Shown here: positions 34,621 through 43,777 of the stretch, one piece after another | How the letters are laid out: each line of letters opens with the position of its first letter | Position numbering within the stretch: the first letter of the stretch is position 1 | Source of the DNA: Deltaproteobacteria bacterium | GTDB lineage: Bacteria > Desulfobacterota > Syntrophia > Syntrophales > Smithellaceae | Direction of reading: 5' to 3' | DNA length: 64,000 nt | Assembly: GCA_022710585.1 (NCBI GenBank) | Contig: JAKLGV010000001.1 | Span: forward strand, 256,131 to 320,130 | Made by a program: the position numbers and the translations under genes | The notes under the pieces: generated by a model | What the model saw: only the letters and a program-made list of their open reading frames with translations | What the model was told of the DNA's origin: nothing | Databases searched by the model: none

Positions 34621-35061
34621 GGGCCAACAATTAATATACCCACCGGGTATTTTCCGATATTTGTTGTAAACCTACTTCATTTAAGGCAAAATGAAAAGAA
34701 TAAAACGTAATTAAATCAGATATAATAAATTTTGGCGTCGGGCATTTGCTGTTTATTATCGTGATATGCCCTGTGGGTAAAACATGGGATATTTGTCCAA
34801 GGTAGAGAAAACTGACATTAATGAATACTGTTTGAAATCCAATATCACTATTGCGGATGACGATTTATTTCTTTCCGGAAGCAGTCTGCGACGTTAGGTA
34901 ATGACCGTTTATGTTGCGGATCTATCTCTGCCGCGCTCCCGGCTAAAAGAATATCGAGGCAACCGGGGATAGGCGACAAAGCGTATTCTACAAACATTCG
35001 GGAAGCTGATCCCGATGAATCGGGACCAGCAAAGATAACCGAATGAATGCCGGTTAGGTAT
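34621..35061. other. intergenic region upstream of the cassette array
   Basis: Expected place of an intI gene; none is recognised. At 34633-34647 the palindrome ATACCC-ACC-GGGTAT lies between CAACA and TTGTTG-like flanks, resembling a degenerate attC. A 36-codon open stretch from an ATG at about 34783 ends at TAG, followed by GTTAGGT; another GTTAGGT lies at about 35052. A hairpin GATCCCGAT/ATCGGGA is near 35000. Confidence 0.5.
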
Positions 35062-35862
35062 TTATTTCCCTTTAAACTCCGGTGTCCTTTTTTCCATGAA
35101 AGCTACGAAGGCTTCTTTGAGGTCATCCGTGGCCAGCAGGAACATATTCTTCTGGATGGCCAGATCCATTCCTTCGCTGACGCCGGTATTCCGGCTGAAA
35201 TTCAGCACTTCTTTCGTGCACTCGATGGCCAGAGGAGCATTCTCGGCGATCTGGGCAGCCAGCTCGCGGGCGGCATCGTAAAGCGCCGCCTGATCGGTGT
35301 AAACATGGTTGACCAGCGCCATTTTCTCGGCCTGCTGGGCGTTGTAAAAAGCCACGGTGAAAGCGATTTCCCGTGCATAGCCCTGTCCCACAATCAGGGG
35401 AAGGCGCTGCAGCGCGCCCATATCGGCGCACAAACCGATTTTCGGTTCCTTCAGACAGAACGTCGCATCCTGCGTACACAGGCGAATATCACAGGCGGAA
35501 ATCAGATGGAGTCCCGCGCCGATGCACTGACCGTGCACCGCGGCAATGACGGGCTTGGGGCATTCTTCAATGGCATTGCAGCAATCAAACAGCGGCTGTG
35601 ATTTTTTGATCATATCCCATGGCGCTCTGGTCGTGCCGGTAAATCCTCCGGCGGCATCCTTCAAATCCAGGCCGGCGCAGAAAATTCTGGCCTTACTCTT
35701 GAGGATGATCGCCCGCACCTCATCCTTCGCTCCCAGTTCTTTAAAAACACCGGCGATTTCCGACGCCAGTTCCAGGCTCACGGCGTTTAAACTTTTCTCT
35801 CTGGACAACGTTACGGTCGCGATAAAATCCTTGATCTCCAGTTCCACATATTTGTAATTCAT
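35062..35862 (-). CDS. enoyl-CoA hydratase/isomerase family protein
   Basis: A 266-residue crotonase-fold protein. The oxyanion-hole stretches are visible: IFCAGLDLKDAAGG (first loop) and HGQCIGAGLHLISACDIRL (second). CLKEPKIGLCADMGALQRLP and the C-terminal ECTKEVLNFS match hydratases. It converts or isomerises enoyl-CoA in beta-oxidation or aromatic degradation; the exact substrate is unknown. An AAGGAGGT site precedes the ATG. nadD and proA lie upstream in the same orientation. Confidence 0.88.
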   Translation of the reverse strand: MNYKYVELEIKDFIATVTLSREKSLNAVSLELASEIAGVFKELGAKDEVRAIILKSKARIFCAGLDLKDAAGGFTGTTRAPWDMIKKSQPLFDCCNAIEECPKPVIAAVHGQCIGAGLHLISACDIRLCTQDATFCLKEPKIGLCADMGALQRLPLIVGQGYAREIAFTVAFYNAQQAEKMALVNHVYTDQAALYDAARELAAQIAENAPLAIECTKEVLNFSRNTGVSEGMDLAIQKNMFLLATDDLKEAFVAFMEKRTPEFKGK

Positions 35863-35875
35863 AAATTGTACCTCC

Positions 35876-36523
35876 TTAATCTTTGTACAAAGCGTTTTCG
35901 ATAATATATTGACGGACTTTATCCGTCGTCAGATATTTGATGGATTTGCCTTCCTTCACCATTTGTCTTATCCGCGACGAGGAAATATCGAGGAAACTGA
36001 TGTGACGAAAATAAATGGTGTGTCCCGTCGGACCTGTGAAGCCGTCTATTTTTTGATCGTAGGCAAATTGCGTGGCAAAATTTTCCGGCAGAATCGCGTC
36101 CAGCCTCAGATCGTCATAGCCCGGACGGGTCATCACGGCAAAATTGCACAACAGCAGAAGCCGCTCCCAGTCTTTCCAGGTCGTGACCGCCTGAAAAGCA
36201 TCCTGACCGACGATGAAGTACAGCTCCAGATCATTCACGTGCTGATGGAGAAGGTATTCTACCGTTTCCACGGAATAGGATTTTCCCTCGCGCAATTGCT
36301 CCACTTCGGAAAATGAAAATTTAATATTGTCTTCTATGGCTAGACGAATCATCAGTTCGCGATGAGCAAAGGATATTACCTTCTCTTCCGGCTTGTGCGG
36401 CGGCCGCGATGACGGCATGAAAATAATACGGTCGAGATTGAACATGTCCAACATCTCTTCCGCCCCGCGCAGATGGCCGAGATGAATCGGATCAAAGGTT
36501 CCTCCTAAAAGGCCCCATTTCAT
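35876..36523 (-). CDS. nadD: nicotinate-nucleotide adenylyltransferase
   Basis: Transfers AMP to nicotinate mononucleotide in NAD synthesis. It has the nucleotidyltransferase motif [12 protein letters not shown] at the N-terminus, RPPHK in the second region, and the C-terminal [13 protein letters not shown] motif (ISxTxxR type). 215 residues, family size. Its ATG overlaps the stop of proA by four bases. Confidence 0.95.
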   Translation of the reverse strand: MKWGLLGGTFDPIHLGHLRGAEEMLDMFNLDRIIFMPSSRPPHKPEEKVISFAHRELMIRLAIEDNIKFSFSEVEQLREGKSYSVETVEYLLHQHVNDLELYFIVGQDAFQAVTTWKDWERLLLLCNFAVMTRPGYDDLRLDAILPENFATQFAYDQKIDGFTGPTGHTIYFRHISFLDISSSRIRQMVKEGKSIKYLTTDKVRQYIIENALYKD

Positions 36524-37776
36524 GTTCTGACCTGTCCGTTTCCGTAAATAATGAATTTTGTCGTTGTAAGTTCTTCCAGACCCATCGGACCGAAAGCATG
36601 CAGCTTAGTCGTGGAAATGCCGATTTCCGCGCCCAGCCCCAGTTCGAAACCGTCGCTGAACCGCGTTGACGCGTTGACCAGAACGGTCGAAGAATTGACT
36701 TCGTTTAAGAAGCGCTGGGCATTGGCGTAATCTTCCGTGATGATGGACTCGGTATGCAAAGAGCCATATTTTTCAATGTGCGCGATGGCCTCATCCATAT
36801 CCTTCACAACCTTCACCGCGAGAATCAAATCAAGATATTCGGCATACCAGTCATCTTCCTGGGCCCGCTGAATCTTTTTCATGATCGCTTTTGTTTTCTC
36901 GCAGCCTTTGATGACCACGCCGGCTTTTTTTAATTTTTTGGCCGCCAGCGGCAGGAATTTGCCGGCGATGTCCTGATGCACCAGCAGCGTTTCCAAGGCA
37001 TTGCACACGCCCGGACGCTGGGCCTTCGCGTTCAGGCAGATATTCACGGCCATCTCCATATCCGCGCAGGCGTCCACGAAGATATGGCAGACGCCCTTAT
37101 AGTGCTTGATGACCGGAATTTTAGACTGCGCCACCACGGCGCGAATCAGGTCTTCGCCGCCGCGGGGTATGATCAGGTCAATATATTCTTCCAGCTGCAG
37201 CATTTCGGCGACCGCCTCGCGGTCGGTGACGGGAATGACCTGTATGGCTTTTTCTGGCAGCGACGTTTCCTTCAGGACGTTTTGCAGCAGGGAGGCAATA
37301 GCCAGATTGGATTGGATGGATTCCGAGCCGCCCCGCAAGATAACCGCGTTACCCGATTTCAGGCACAGCGCTGCGGCATCCACCGTAACATTGGGACGAG
37401 ACTCATAGATAATCCCGATGACGCCCAGCGGTATTCTCATTCGGCCCACCAGTAGCCCGTTGGGTCTTCGCCACATGGACAGGACCTTCCCGACCGGATC
37501 CGGCAGAGCGGCCACTTCCCTCAAGCCCTTGGCCATCTGTTCAATGGTGGACGGCTTGAGCGTCAAACGATCCAGCATGGCGCTGGAGATGCCCGCTTTT
37601 TTGGCCGCAACAACATCTTTGGAATTTTCCTGCACAAGCCTTTTAGAATTTTCCTCCAAAACTTCGGCCATGCGCAAAAGCGCTTTATTTTTTTCCGTCT
37701 CGGTCACGCGGGAAAGCTTCCGGGACGCCATCTGAGCGTCGCGGGCGATCTGCCTTACAGAATTTCTGATATCCAT
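36520..37776 (-). CDS. proA: gamma-glutamyl phosphate reductase
   Basis: Reduces glutamyl-5-phosphate to the semialdehyde with NADPH in proline synthesis. The 418-residue sequence has the aldehyde-dehydrogenase fold motifs, including [31 protein letters not shown], and the region [17 protein letters not shown] with the active-site Cys. The usual partner proB is not adjacent in this window; obgE-proB often is in other bacteria. Confidence 0.97.
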   Translation of the reverse strand: MDIRNSVRQIARDAQMASRKLSRVTETEKNKALLRMAEVLEENSKRLVQENSKDVVAAKKAGISSAMLDRLTLKPSTIEQMAKGLREVAALPDPVGKVLSMWRRPNGLLVGRMRIPLGVIGIIYESRPNVTVDAAALCLKSGNAVILRGGSESIQSNLAIASLLQNVLKETSLPEKAIQVIPVTDREAVAEMLQLEEYIDLIIPRGGEDLIRAVVAQSKIPVIKHYKGVCHIFVDACADMEMAVNICLNAKAQRPGVCNALETLLVHQDIAGKFLPLAAKKLKKAGVVIKGCEKTKAIMKKIQRAQEDDWYAEYLDLILAVKVVKDMDEAIAHIEKYGSLHTESIITEDYANAQRFLNEVNSSTVLVNASTRFSDGFELGLGAEIGISTTKLHAFGPMGLEELTTTKFIIYGNGQVRT

Positions 37777-38057
37777 GTCTCAATCCTTCAAAAATAAACT
37801 TGCATTTTTTCTTTTATTGCTGGTAAAAACTGCCCCGTTTAAAGCAGCAAAGTCCATCATCTTCATTTTGAACCGAAGAAAAATTTGTGTAAATCTACAG
37901 GACAAAACTTTGCGTGTCAAGGCCTTTGCCCGAACAGAAATCACTGGTACTTTAGTACCCTCTGCTTTGCGGGATAATTCGACTGACGCTTCAAAATTCA
38001 TCCCAACTTGTCGGGATTCGTTCTTAGCGAGTCTCATTAAATTGGAGTTTCACGAAT
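37777..38057. other. intergenic region with hairpin repeats
   Basis: Two hairpins: GGTACT-TT-AGTACC (37946-37959) and ATCCCAAC-TT-GTCGGGAT (38000-38017), plus CCC..GGG pairing between. An 85-codon minus-strand frame spans it but has no support as a gene. It looks like a REP-like cluster. Confidence 0.55.
37946..38017. repeat. REP-like cluster of palindromes
   Basis: Contains a perfect GGTACT/AGTACC hairpin with a two-base loop and an ATCCCAAC/GTCGGGAT hairpin. The second resembles GATCCCGAT/ATCGGGA at about 35000-35020, so it may belong to a dispersed family. Confidence 0.5.
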
Positions 38058-39125
38058 ATGAGCAGAATACGCGTTAAAGCCGGAAAAAAAATCTATCAGA
38101 TCATCAAGGATGGCGGTTTCCGTTTTGACGCGGTTTCGACATATTTCGGACCGGCGGTAGGCCCCCGCTGGCTGGTGGCCAGCGGCTTCGATTTGACCCT
38201 TCTAAAAGAAGGTTTATTGGGGCGCCAAAAACCGGTACAACTGGTCGGCTCTTCCGCGGGCGCGTTTCGCTTCGCTGCCTGGATCCAGCCGGAAGCGATA
38301 CAAGCCTATCAAAAGCTCATCGACTCTTATATTAGCGTTGAATACACAAGGCGCGACACACCGACAACAGCCCTGGAAAAAATAACCGGCATTGTCAATG
38401 CCTATCTCGAAGACGACGCTCTTCCGTTCGCCCTAGCCAGCAAGCAATACCGGCTCGTCGTCCTGACCGCGCGGGCGCGCGGCCTGGTCGCATCGGAAAA
38501 TCACTGGCTGCAGAAAACGGGTCTGTTCACGTGTCTGATCTTTAACTACTTCAACCGCAATAATATTCATAAATTCGCAGAAAGGGTTGTTTTTTATAAT
38601 GCCGCCAAACCGCCGGCATTTTGTTTGAAGCCTTATTTCCGCGGAGCGTTTGTTCAGCTCAATGAGATTAATTTTAAGTACAGCATTCTGGCATCCGGCG
38701 CCATTCCCCTGGTCATTGACGGCGTACGGGACATTTACGGAGCGCCCCGCGGCATTTACCGGGACGGCGGCTTGATTGACTATCATCTCACGCACCAGTA
38801 TGCCGCCAGGGAAAATGAAATCGTGCTTTTCTTCCATCACCAGGAAAGGATCATTCCCGGCTGGCTGGACAAGTCCATCAAGAGCCGCGCTCCGGAACCG
38901 CATACGCTGAACAATGTTTTGATGGTTTTTCCCTCGCAAAATTTTGTCGAGACGCTTCCCGGCGGGAAAGTTCCCGACCGCACCGATTTAGTGACCCTGA
39001 TCAACGATCCGGCGACAAGAATTAAAAACTGGCGCCGGGCGGTGGAATTATCCGCTCCGCTGGGGGAAGATTTTCTGGAAATGGTCGAAAGCGGCAAGAT
39101 TCGCGACGCCGTGGAAAAACTCTAA
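38058..39125 (+). CDS. patatin-like phospholipase
   Basis: A 355-residue acyl hydrolase with the Ser-Asp dyad of patatins: GSSAGAFRFAA carries the nucleophile elbow (GxSxG) and GIYRDGGLIDYHLT carries the aspartate (DGG). The N-terminal oxyanion stretch is less clear. It probably hydrolyses a phospholipid or another acyl ester. No signal peptide. The radical SAM gene follows by 15 bases, so they may be co-transcribed. Confidence 0.85.
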   Translation: MSRIRVKAGKKIYQIIKDGGFRFDAVSTYFGPAVGPRWLVASGFDLTLLKEGLLGRQKPVQLVGSSAGAFRFAAWIQPEAIQAYQKLIDSYISVEYTRRDTPTTALEKITGIVNAYLEDDALPFALASKQYRLVVLTARARGLVASENHWLQKTGLFTCLIFNYFNRNNIHKFAERVVFYNAAKPPAFCLKPYFRGAFVQLNEINFKYSILASGAIPLVIDGVRDIYGAPRGIYRDGGLIDYHLTHQYAARENEIVLFFHHQERIIPGWLDKSIKSRAPEPHTLNNVLMVFPSQNFVETLPGGKVPDRTDLVTLINDPATRIKNWRRAVELSAPLGEDFLEMVESGKIRDAVEKL

Positions 39126-39140
39126 GAATGATGCGTTAAA

Positions 39141-40067
39141 ATGGATTTGGAAGATAAAGTTTCCCGTTTAAAAGAAATTTACAAAGATTGTGTGCTGTGT
39201 CCGCGTCATTGCCACGTGGACCGCACGAAAGGTGAACCGGGCTATTGCCGTCTGCCGGACAGGATTGTAATGGATTGCGCGGTGGCTCATCACGGCGAAG
39301 AGCCGCCGCTCTCCGGAAGAAACGGCGCCGGCACAATTTTCCTTTCGTCCTGCAACCTGAGATGCATTTATTGCCAGAATTATCAGATTTCTCACAGCGT
39401 GACCGGTCAGGAACTTGATGCCCGACAACTGGCAGATGTGATGCTCGACCTGCAAAAGAGGGGATGCCACAATGTCGAACCGGTTACCCCCACGTCGCAG
39501 ACGCCGCTGATTATGGAAGCCCTGCAGCTCGCGCGCGCGGACGGCCTGACAATCCCCTTCGTTTATAATTGCGGCGGCTACGAAAATCCGGAAATCATTA
39601 AGTTGCTGGACGGTATGGTCGAAATTTATCTGCCCGATTTCAAATACGGCCTCGAAGAAGACAGCGTCATGTTTTCTTCCGCGCCGGGCTATCCCCGTTT
39701 CGCTCTGGATTCGATTAAAGAAATGGTGCGCCAGGTGGGAGATGATCTGGTCTTGAAAGACGGTGTGGCGCGAAAGGGCGTCATTATCCGCCACCTTGTT
39801 TTGCCCGGCAGAATAGAAAACTCGAAAGAAGTTTTAAGACTGATCCAAAAGGAAATATCCACCTACGTTTTTCTGAGCCTGATGTCTCAATACACGCCAA
39901 TCGCCGGTGTACGCAATCACCCGATTCTGAACCGCAGAATCACCCGCGATGAATACGAACAGGTTACGGATTACGCCCTGGATTTGGGATTCGATAATAT
40001 CTTCATTCAGGACGTCAGCGATTTGGCCCTGACACCGGATTTCGACCGTGATCATCCTTTTGAGTAA
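39141..40067 (+). CDS. radical SAM protein, PflA-like
   Basis: A 308-residue radical SAM enzyme. The cluster-binding motif is CNLRCIYCQN (CxxxCxxC). The N-terminus has a second cysteine set, CVLCPRHCHVDRTKGEPGYC, usual in the group annotated as putative pyruvate formate-lyase activating enzymes. The target is not known; a partner glycyl radical enzyme is not in view. Confidence 0.88.
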   Translation: MDLEDKVSRLKEIYKDCVLCPRHCHVDRTKGEPGYCRLPDRIVMDCAVAHHGEEPPLSGRNGAGTIFLSSCNLRCIYCQNYQISHSVTGQELDARQLADVMLDLQKRGCHNVEPVTPTSQTPLIMEALQLARADGLTIPFVYNCGGYENPEIIKLLDGMVEIYLPDFKYGLEEDSVMFSSAPGYPRFALDSIKEMVRQVGDDLVLKDGVARKGVIIRHLVLPGRIENSKEVLRLIQKEISTYVFLSLMSQYTPIAGVRNHPILNRRITRDEYEQVTDYALDLGFDNIFIQDVSDLALTPDFDRDHPFE

Positions 40068-40186
40068 AGCTCGCGGCCGCAAGCATTATGCTGTCTTCTA
40101 ACTTATGCATCGCGCGCGCTTTTTTACCTTGATAATTTTCAGGTATACTGTTACTTTTCCTTTGAATTATACAAAGGATACGGTTG

Positions 40187-40990
40187 ATGCCGGCGATTCA
40201 GACCATTTCATCTGAGATTTATCAGGACTGCGAAACCATTTTCGGTCAGGGCATTATCGTATCCCCCGATTTTCTGGATTACCTTCAGCCGGTCGGTATC
40301 AGGGCGGCCTATCGCAAAAGAGCGCTGGAGACCCATCCGGATCGAGCGGTCCTTCTGGACACCCTGGCACGAGACTTGAACGCCGAATTCATCAATGTCC
40401 GGGAAGCTTATGAAAGGCTGCTTTCTTATGTTGAAACAAGAAATAAATTGAAATCAAGACCGCAATATTCCGGCGACTGGGGAACGCGCCAGACATATTC
40501 CCATCAGAACTTCCAGGATCCGTGGGGAAGAGATTACAGCCAGAGCCGCTGGTATCAAAAGCAAAGAAGCTATGCCGATCATTTCTTCAACGGCGAAATC
40601 CCGAAAATGAATCTGATGTTGGGACAGTTTTTATATTACTCCGGCCTGATTTCATGGCGAACACTGATCGAGGCGATTTGCTGGCAGCGGCGCCAGCGCC
40701 CCCTGATCGGACAAATCGCCATGGAGTGGGGACTGCTTGACTATCAGGATATCCTGCGGATATTAACGGTTCGTGATTTTGACGAAAAATTCGGCGATTG
40801 CGCATTCCGCACCGGCTATATTTCCAGCTTCGAGCTGTTTGCCATGATTGGCAAGCAGAAAAGGATTCAGCGACCCTTCGGCGAATTTTTTATTGAACGC
40901 GGTATTCTCTCTCCGGAAGACATCATCACTGTTGCTCATAAGCAGCAGCGTCATAACCTGACATCCTCCAACCGTAAAAACAATTTCTGA
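40187..40990 (+). CDS. J-domain protein with MshEN-like C-terminal repeats
   Basis: A 267-residue protein. Near residues 42-85 it has a J-domain core with the HPD motif (YRKRALETHPDRA), the part that stimulates DnaK ATPase. The C-terminal half has repeats of the type IGQIAMEWGLLDYQDI, FGDCAFRTGYISSFEL and FGEFFIERGILSPEDI, similar to the N-terminal repeats of GspE/MshE ATPases that bind c-di-GMP in some proteins. Preferred start is the ATG at 40187 behind AAAGGA. The combination suggests a signalling co-chaperone; binding of c-di-GMP is only a possibility. Confidence 0.75.
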   Translation: MPAIQTISSEIYQDCETIFGQGIIVSPDFLDYLQPVGIRAAYRKRALETHPDRAVLLDTLARDLNAEFINVREAYERLLSYVETRNKLKSRPQYSGDWGTRQTYSHQNFQDPWGRDYSQSRWYQKQRSYADHFFNGEIPKMNLMLGQFLYYSGLISWRTLIEAICWQRRQRPLIGQIAMEWGLLDYQDILRILTVRDFDEKFGDCAFRTGYISSFELFAMIGKQKRIQRPFGEFFIERGILSPEDIITVAHKQQRHNLTSSNRKNNF

Positions 40991-41217
40991 CCGATTCGCA
41001 TTTTATTCATGACCGGCTTGTCTTTTCACGGTTATTATCAAAATCATTCTGATTTTATTATTTGACATATTTTCCGTAATTGTTTAACAGTTTTTTTCCG
41101 ATCGATCCGCTTCGTCGGATGTTGAGAAATTTCGGCATTTAATGAACTTCTTAAAAGCCTGTCTGACCCATTCAGCTTTAAAAGAAGAAAAAATTATAAG
41201 AATAAGGAGTTATAAAA

Positions 41218-42471
41218 ATGAAAGATGTTGTCATTGTATCAGCTTGCAGAACAGCGATAGGAACATTCGGAGGAACCTTAAAGAACATAATCGGAGCCCG
41301 CATCGCGGCAGTCGCCATGAAAGAGGCCGTTAAACGCGCCGGTATTGACCCGGCCATCATTGACGATGTCCGTTTCGGCTGTTGTCTTGAATCTTGTAAT
41401 ACACTCAACGTCACTCGTGTAGCAGCTCTTTTAGCCGGTATTCCGGAAACAGTGACCGCGGTCACCATGAACCGTGTATGCATTTCGGGCATGGAGGCCG
41501 TGCTCAGCGGCGCCGCCATGATCCAAGCCGGCATGGCGGATGTTATTCTAGCCGGCGGCGTGGAGCATATGTCCGGCACCCCTTATGTCAGCTTTGATGC
41601 CCGCTGGGGCTGTCGTCTTCAGGACACGACTTTCATAGATTCCATGATCCGCGGGTTGCATTGCGGTTCCTATGTCATGCCGTTGTCTGATGATGGTCCC
41701 GTCAAATCAGGCCAGCCTTTTGAAAGCTTAAAGGGCAAACCCTACATTATGGGACATACCACGGAATTGATCGCCCAGCTTTTGAACATCAGCCGCGAAG
41801 AAATGGACGAGGTGGCCCTGCGCAGCCATAACAATGTCGAACGCGCCACCAAAGACGGCAGTTTCAAAGATGAGATCGTACCGGTTGAAATTCCCCAGAA
41901 AAAAGGCAAACCGCCTGTTATTTTTGACAAGGATGAACATTTCCGTCCCGGTTTGACCATGGATCAGCTAAAAGCACTTCCGCCGGCATTTATCCCCAAA
42001 GTCGGCAAGGTAACGGCCGGCAACTCTTCAGGGCTTAATGATGGTGCTTCCGCCATGATCATCATGTCGGCAGAAAAAGCCAAAGAACTGGGATTGAAAC
42101 CGATCGCCAGAATCCGCTCCTGCGGTCGCGGCGCCTGCCATCCTTCCGTGATGGGCTTAAGCCCGGTTCCGGCCGTCAAGAACCTGCTCAAGAACGACCC
42201 GAAACTGAGTCTGGATGCGTTTGAACTGCTCGAAGTCAACGAAGCGTTTGCCGGTCAGTATCTCGGCTGCGAAAAAGAGCTTGGTTTAAAACGTGAAATC
42301 ACCAATATCAATGGCAGCGGCATCGGACTGGGACATCCGGTCGGCTCCACAGGTTGCCGGATTATGGTGACGCTGATTCACGCCATGCGAAAACAAGGCA
42401 AGACGCTGGGTCTGGCCACGCTTTGCGGCGGCGGCGGTGTTTCCATGGCCACGGCTATTGAAATACTGTAA
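41218..42471 (+). CDS. acetyl-CoA acetyltransferase (thiolase)
   Basis: A 417-residue type II thiolase. The nucleophilic Cys is in MNRVCISGMEAV, the second-site residues in LEVNEAFAG, GIGLGHPVGSTGCR and CGGGGVSMA. It can cleave or form acetoacetyl-CoA, as in the degradation or synthesis of fatty acids in syntrophs. An AAGGAG site precedes the ATG. It converges with mtgA, whose stop is 12 bases away. Confidence 0.93.
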   Translation: MKDVVIVSACRTAIGTFGGTLKNIIGARIAAVAMKEAVKRAGIDPAIIDDVRFGCCLESCNTLNVTRVAALLAGIPETVTAVTMNRVCISGMEAVLSGAAMIQAGMADVILAGGVEHMSGTPYVSFDARWGCRLQDTTFIDSMIRGLHCGSYVMPLSDDGPVKSGQPFESLKGKPYIMGHTTELIAQLLNISREEMDEVALRSHNNVERATKDGSFKDEIVPVEIPQKKGKPPVIFDKDEHFRPGLTMDQLKALPPAFIPKVGKVTAGNSSGLNDGASAMIIMSAEKAKELGLKPIARIRSCGRGACHPSVMGLSPVPAVKNLLKNDPKLSLDAFELLEVNEAFAGQYLGCEKELGLKREITNINGSGIGLGHPVGSTGCRIMVTLIHAMRKQGKTLGLATLCGGGGVSMATAIEIL

Positions 42472-42483
42472 GAGGAATTTTTC

Positions 42484-43386
42484 TCAAGGGTTTGATTTAT
42501 TTTCTGTTTCCGGAAGAACAGGCGCTGCTTTCTGTTCTTCCGGAACAGTTTCTTTTGTCGCGGGTACTTCCGGCACAACGGCTTCGCCTGACGGCTCGGT
42601 TATGGCAGGAATACTTTCCTCAGCCGGTTCAGTTGTTTCTTCCTCAGTTTCGTCCGTTTCAGAAATGACTTCTTCATATTCAGGAATCACGATACCCCTG
42701 CGCAGCATGATCTGGTAGATTCTTTCCGAACGGTTGACCACGTACTTTGAAGAACCGTGCGGTTTATATTTAATGGGATTGGGCAGGATGGAAGCCAGAA
42801 CGGCTGCTTCCCGGGGGCCCAGCGAGGCCGCGCTTTTTCCGTAATGCTTCCGGGCCGCCGCTTCGATGCCGAAAATTCCGTCGCCCCATTCCGCAGAATT
42901 CAAGTAAAGCTCCATAATTCTTTTTTTGCTTAAATTTCTTTCCATCCGCCACGTCAGGATCGCTTCCTTGATCTTCCGGATAGGATTTTTAGACGGAGAA
43001 AGGTACAGATTCTTTGCCAGCTGCTGAGAAATCGTACTTCCGCCGGCCTTGAATTTCTTTTTCTTGAGATCTTTTTCCAGGGCCTTCTGCATCGCCTCAA
43101 AATCGAATCCTTCATGAGACCAAAACTTATCATCCTCAGCAATAATGACCGCTTTCATCGCGTAAGGGGACACCATGGCCAGAGGCACCCAGATCTGGGT
43201 AATTTTTTTATTGACGCCTTCCCGCTGCCACGTTTTCTCCCGATACTCCATAAAAGCCGTCTTGGCGGGACGATTATTTTTTAGATAAGTCATGCTCGGA
43301 TAGATAAAATATCGGCCGATATCTAACAGAAAGAAAATTCCAATCACAACGACCAGAATAGAAATATTTTTTTTCCAGTTCCGCAT
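42484..43386 (-). CDS. mtgA: monofunctional peptidoglycan transglycosylase
   Basis: A 300-residue GT51 enzyme that polymerises lipid II. N-terminal membrane anchor (residues about 9-30), then family motifs: IAEDDKFWSHEGFD, GGSTISQQLAKNLYL, RKIKEAILTWRMER and NSAEWGDGIFGIEAAAR. There is no transpeptidase domain. The C-terminal 70 residues are an unusual Glu/Pro/Thr-rich tail (ETDETEEETTEPAEES and so on), not part of the family. The open frame runs 104 codons further upstream, but AAAGG at 43393-43397 supports the ATG at 43386. Confidence 0.93.
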   Translation of the reverse strand: MRNWKKNISILVVVIGIFFLLDIGRYFIYPSMTYLKNNRPAKTAFMEYREKTWQREGVNKKITQIWVPLAMVSPYAMKAVIIAEDDKFWSHEGFDFEAMQKALEKDLKKKKFKAGGSTISQQLAKNLYLSPSKNPIRKIKEAILTWRMERNLSKKRIMELYLNSAEWGDGIFGIEAAARKHYGKSAASLGPREAAVLASILPNPIKYKPHGSSKYVVNRSERIYQIMLRRGIVIPEYEEVISETDETEEETTEPAEESIPAITEPSGEAVVPEVPATKETVPEEQKAAPVLPETENKSNP

Positions 43387-43777
43387 ACACATCCTTTGAA
43401 GAGTTTTCACAGGCGAAGTCGGCTTCAGTCCGTCAACCTGATCTTCTAAATCCGGGCACTGCTTTAACCGAAAATGCATAGAAAATCCAACAATAATTTG
43501 CCCTCGCCCGGCAGACACTTTTTTTACAAATAATGAATGTAAACAAGATGTTAAAAGATGATAGCCCCTTCTAACCGCAAAATAAAATTGACAGGCCTCT
43601 CTTTTTTTAGTATGCCTCGTCACAAATAGGTTGTTGGTCGTACATTGTTGATAATAATGTACATTTGGTGTGTACAGTAAATAGATTTTCGTTTTCAAAT
43701 TGCAATAATGATATTAAAGCGAAAGATGTACACCGTTGATAGGATAATACCCCCAAATCAAAAGGAGGCATTTCATT
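43387..43777. other. divergent intergenic region with repeated boxes
   Basis: Contains the palindrome GTACATT-N9-AATGTAC (43640-43662) and a similar box TACACCGTTGATAGGATAAT (43729-43748) that shares GTTGATA. They may be operators for the LysM-NlpC/P60 gene. No gene. Confidence 0.45.

Noticed and set aside
34780..34900. 36-codon frame before GTTAGGT as another cassette gene
   Set aside because: It has no attC-type hairpin and no ribosome-binding site. The GTTAGGT match alone is too short.
37780..38037. 85-codon minus-strand frame
   Set aside because: It spans the hairpin repeat cluster and lacks a ribosome-binding site or recognisable protein features.
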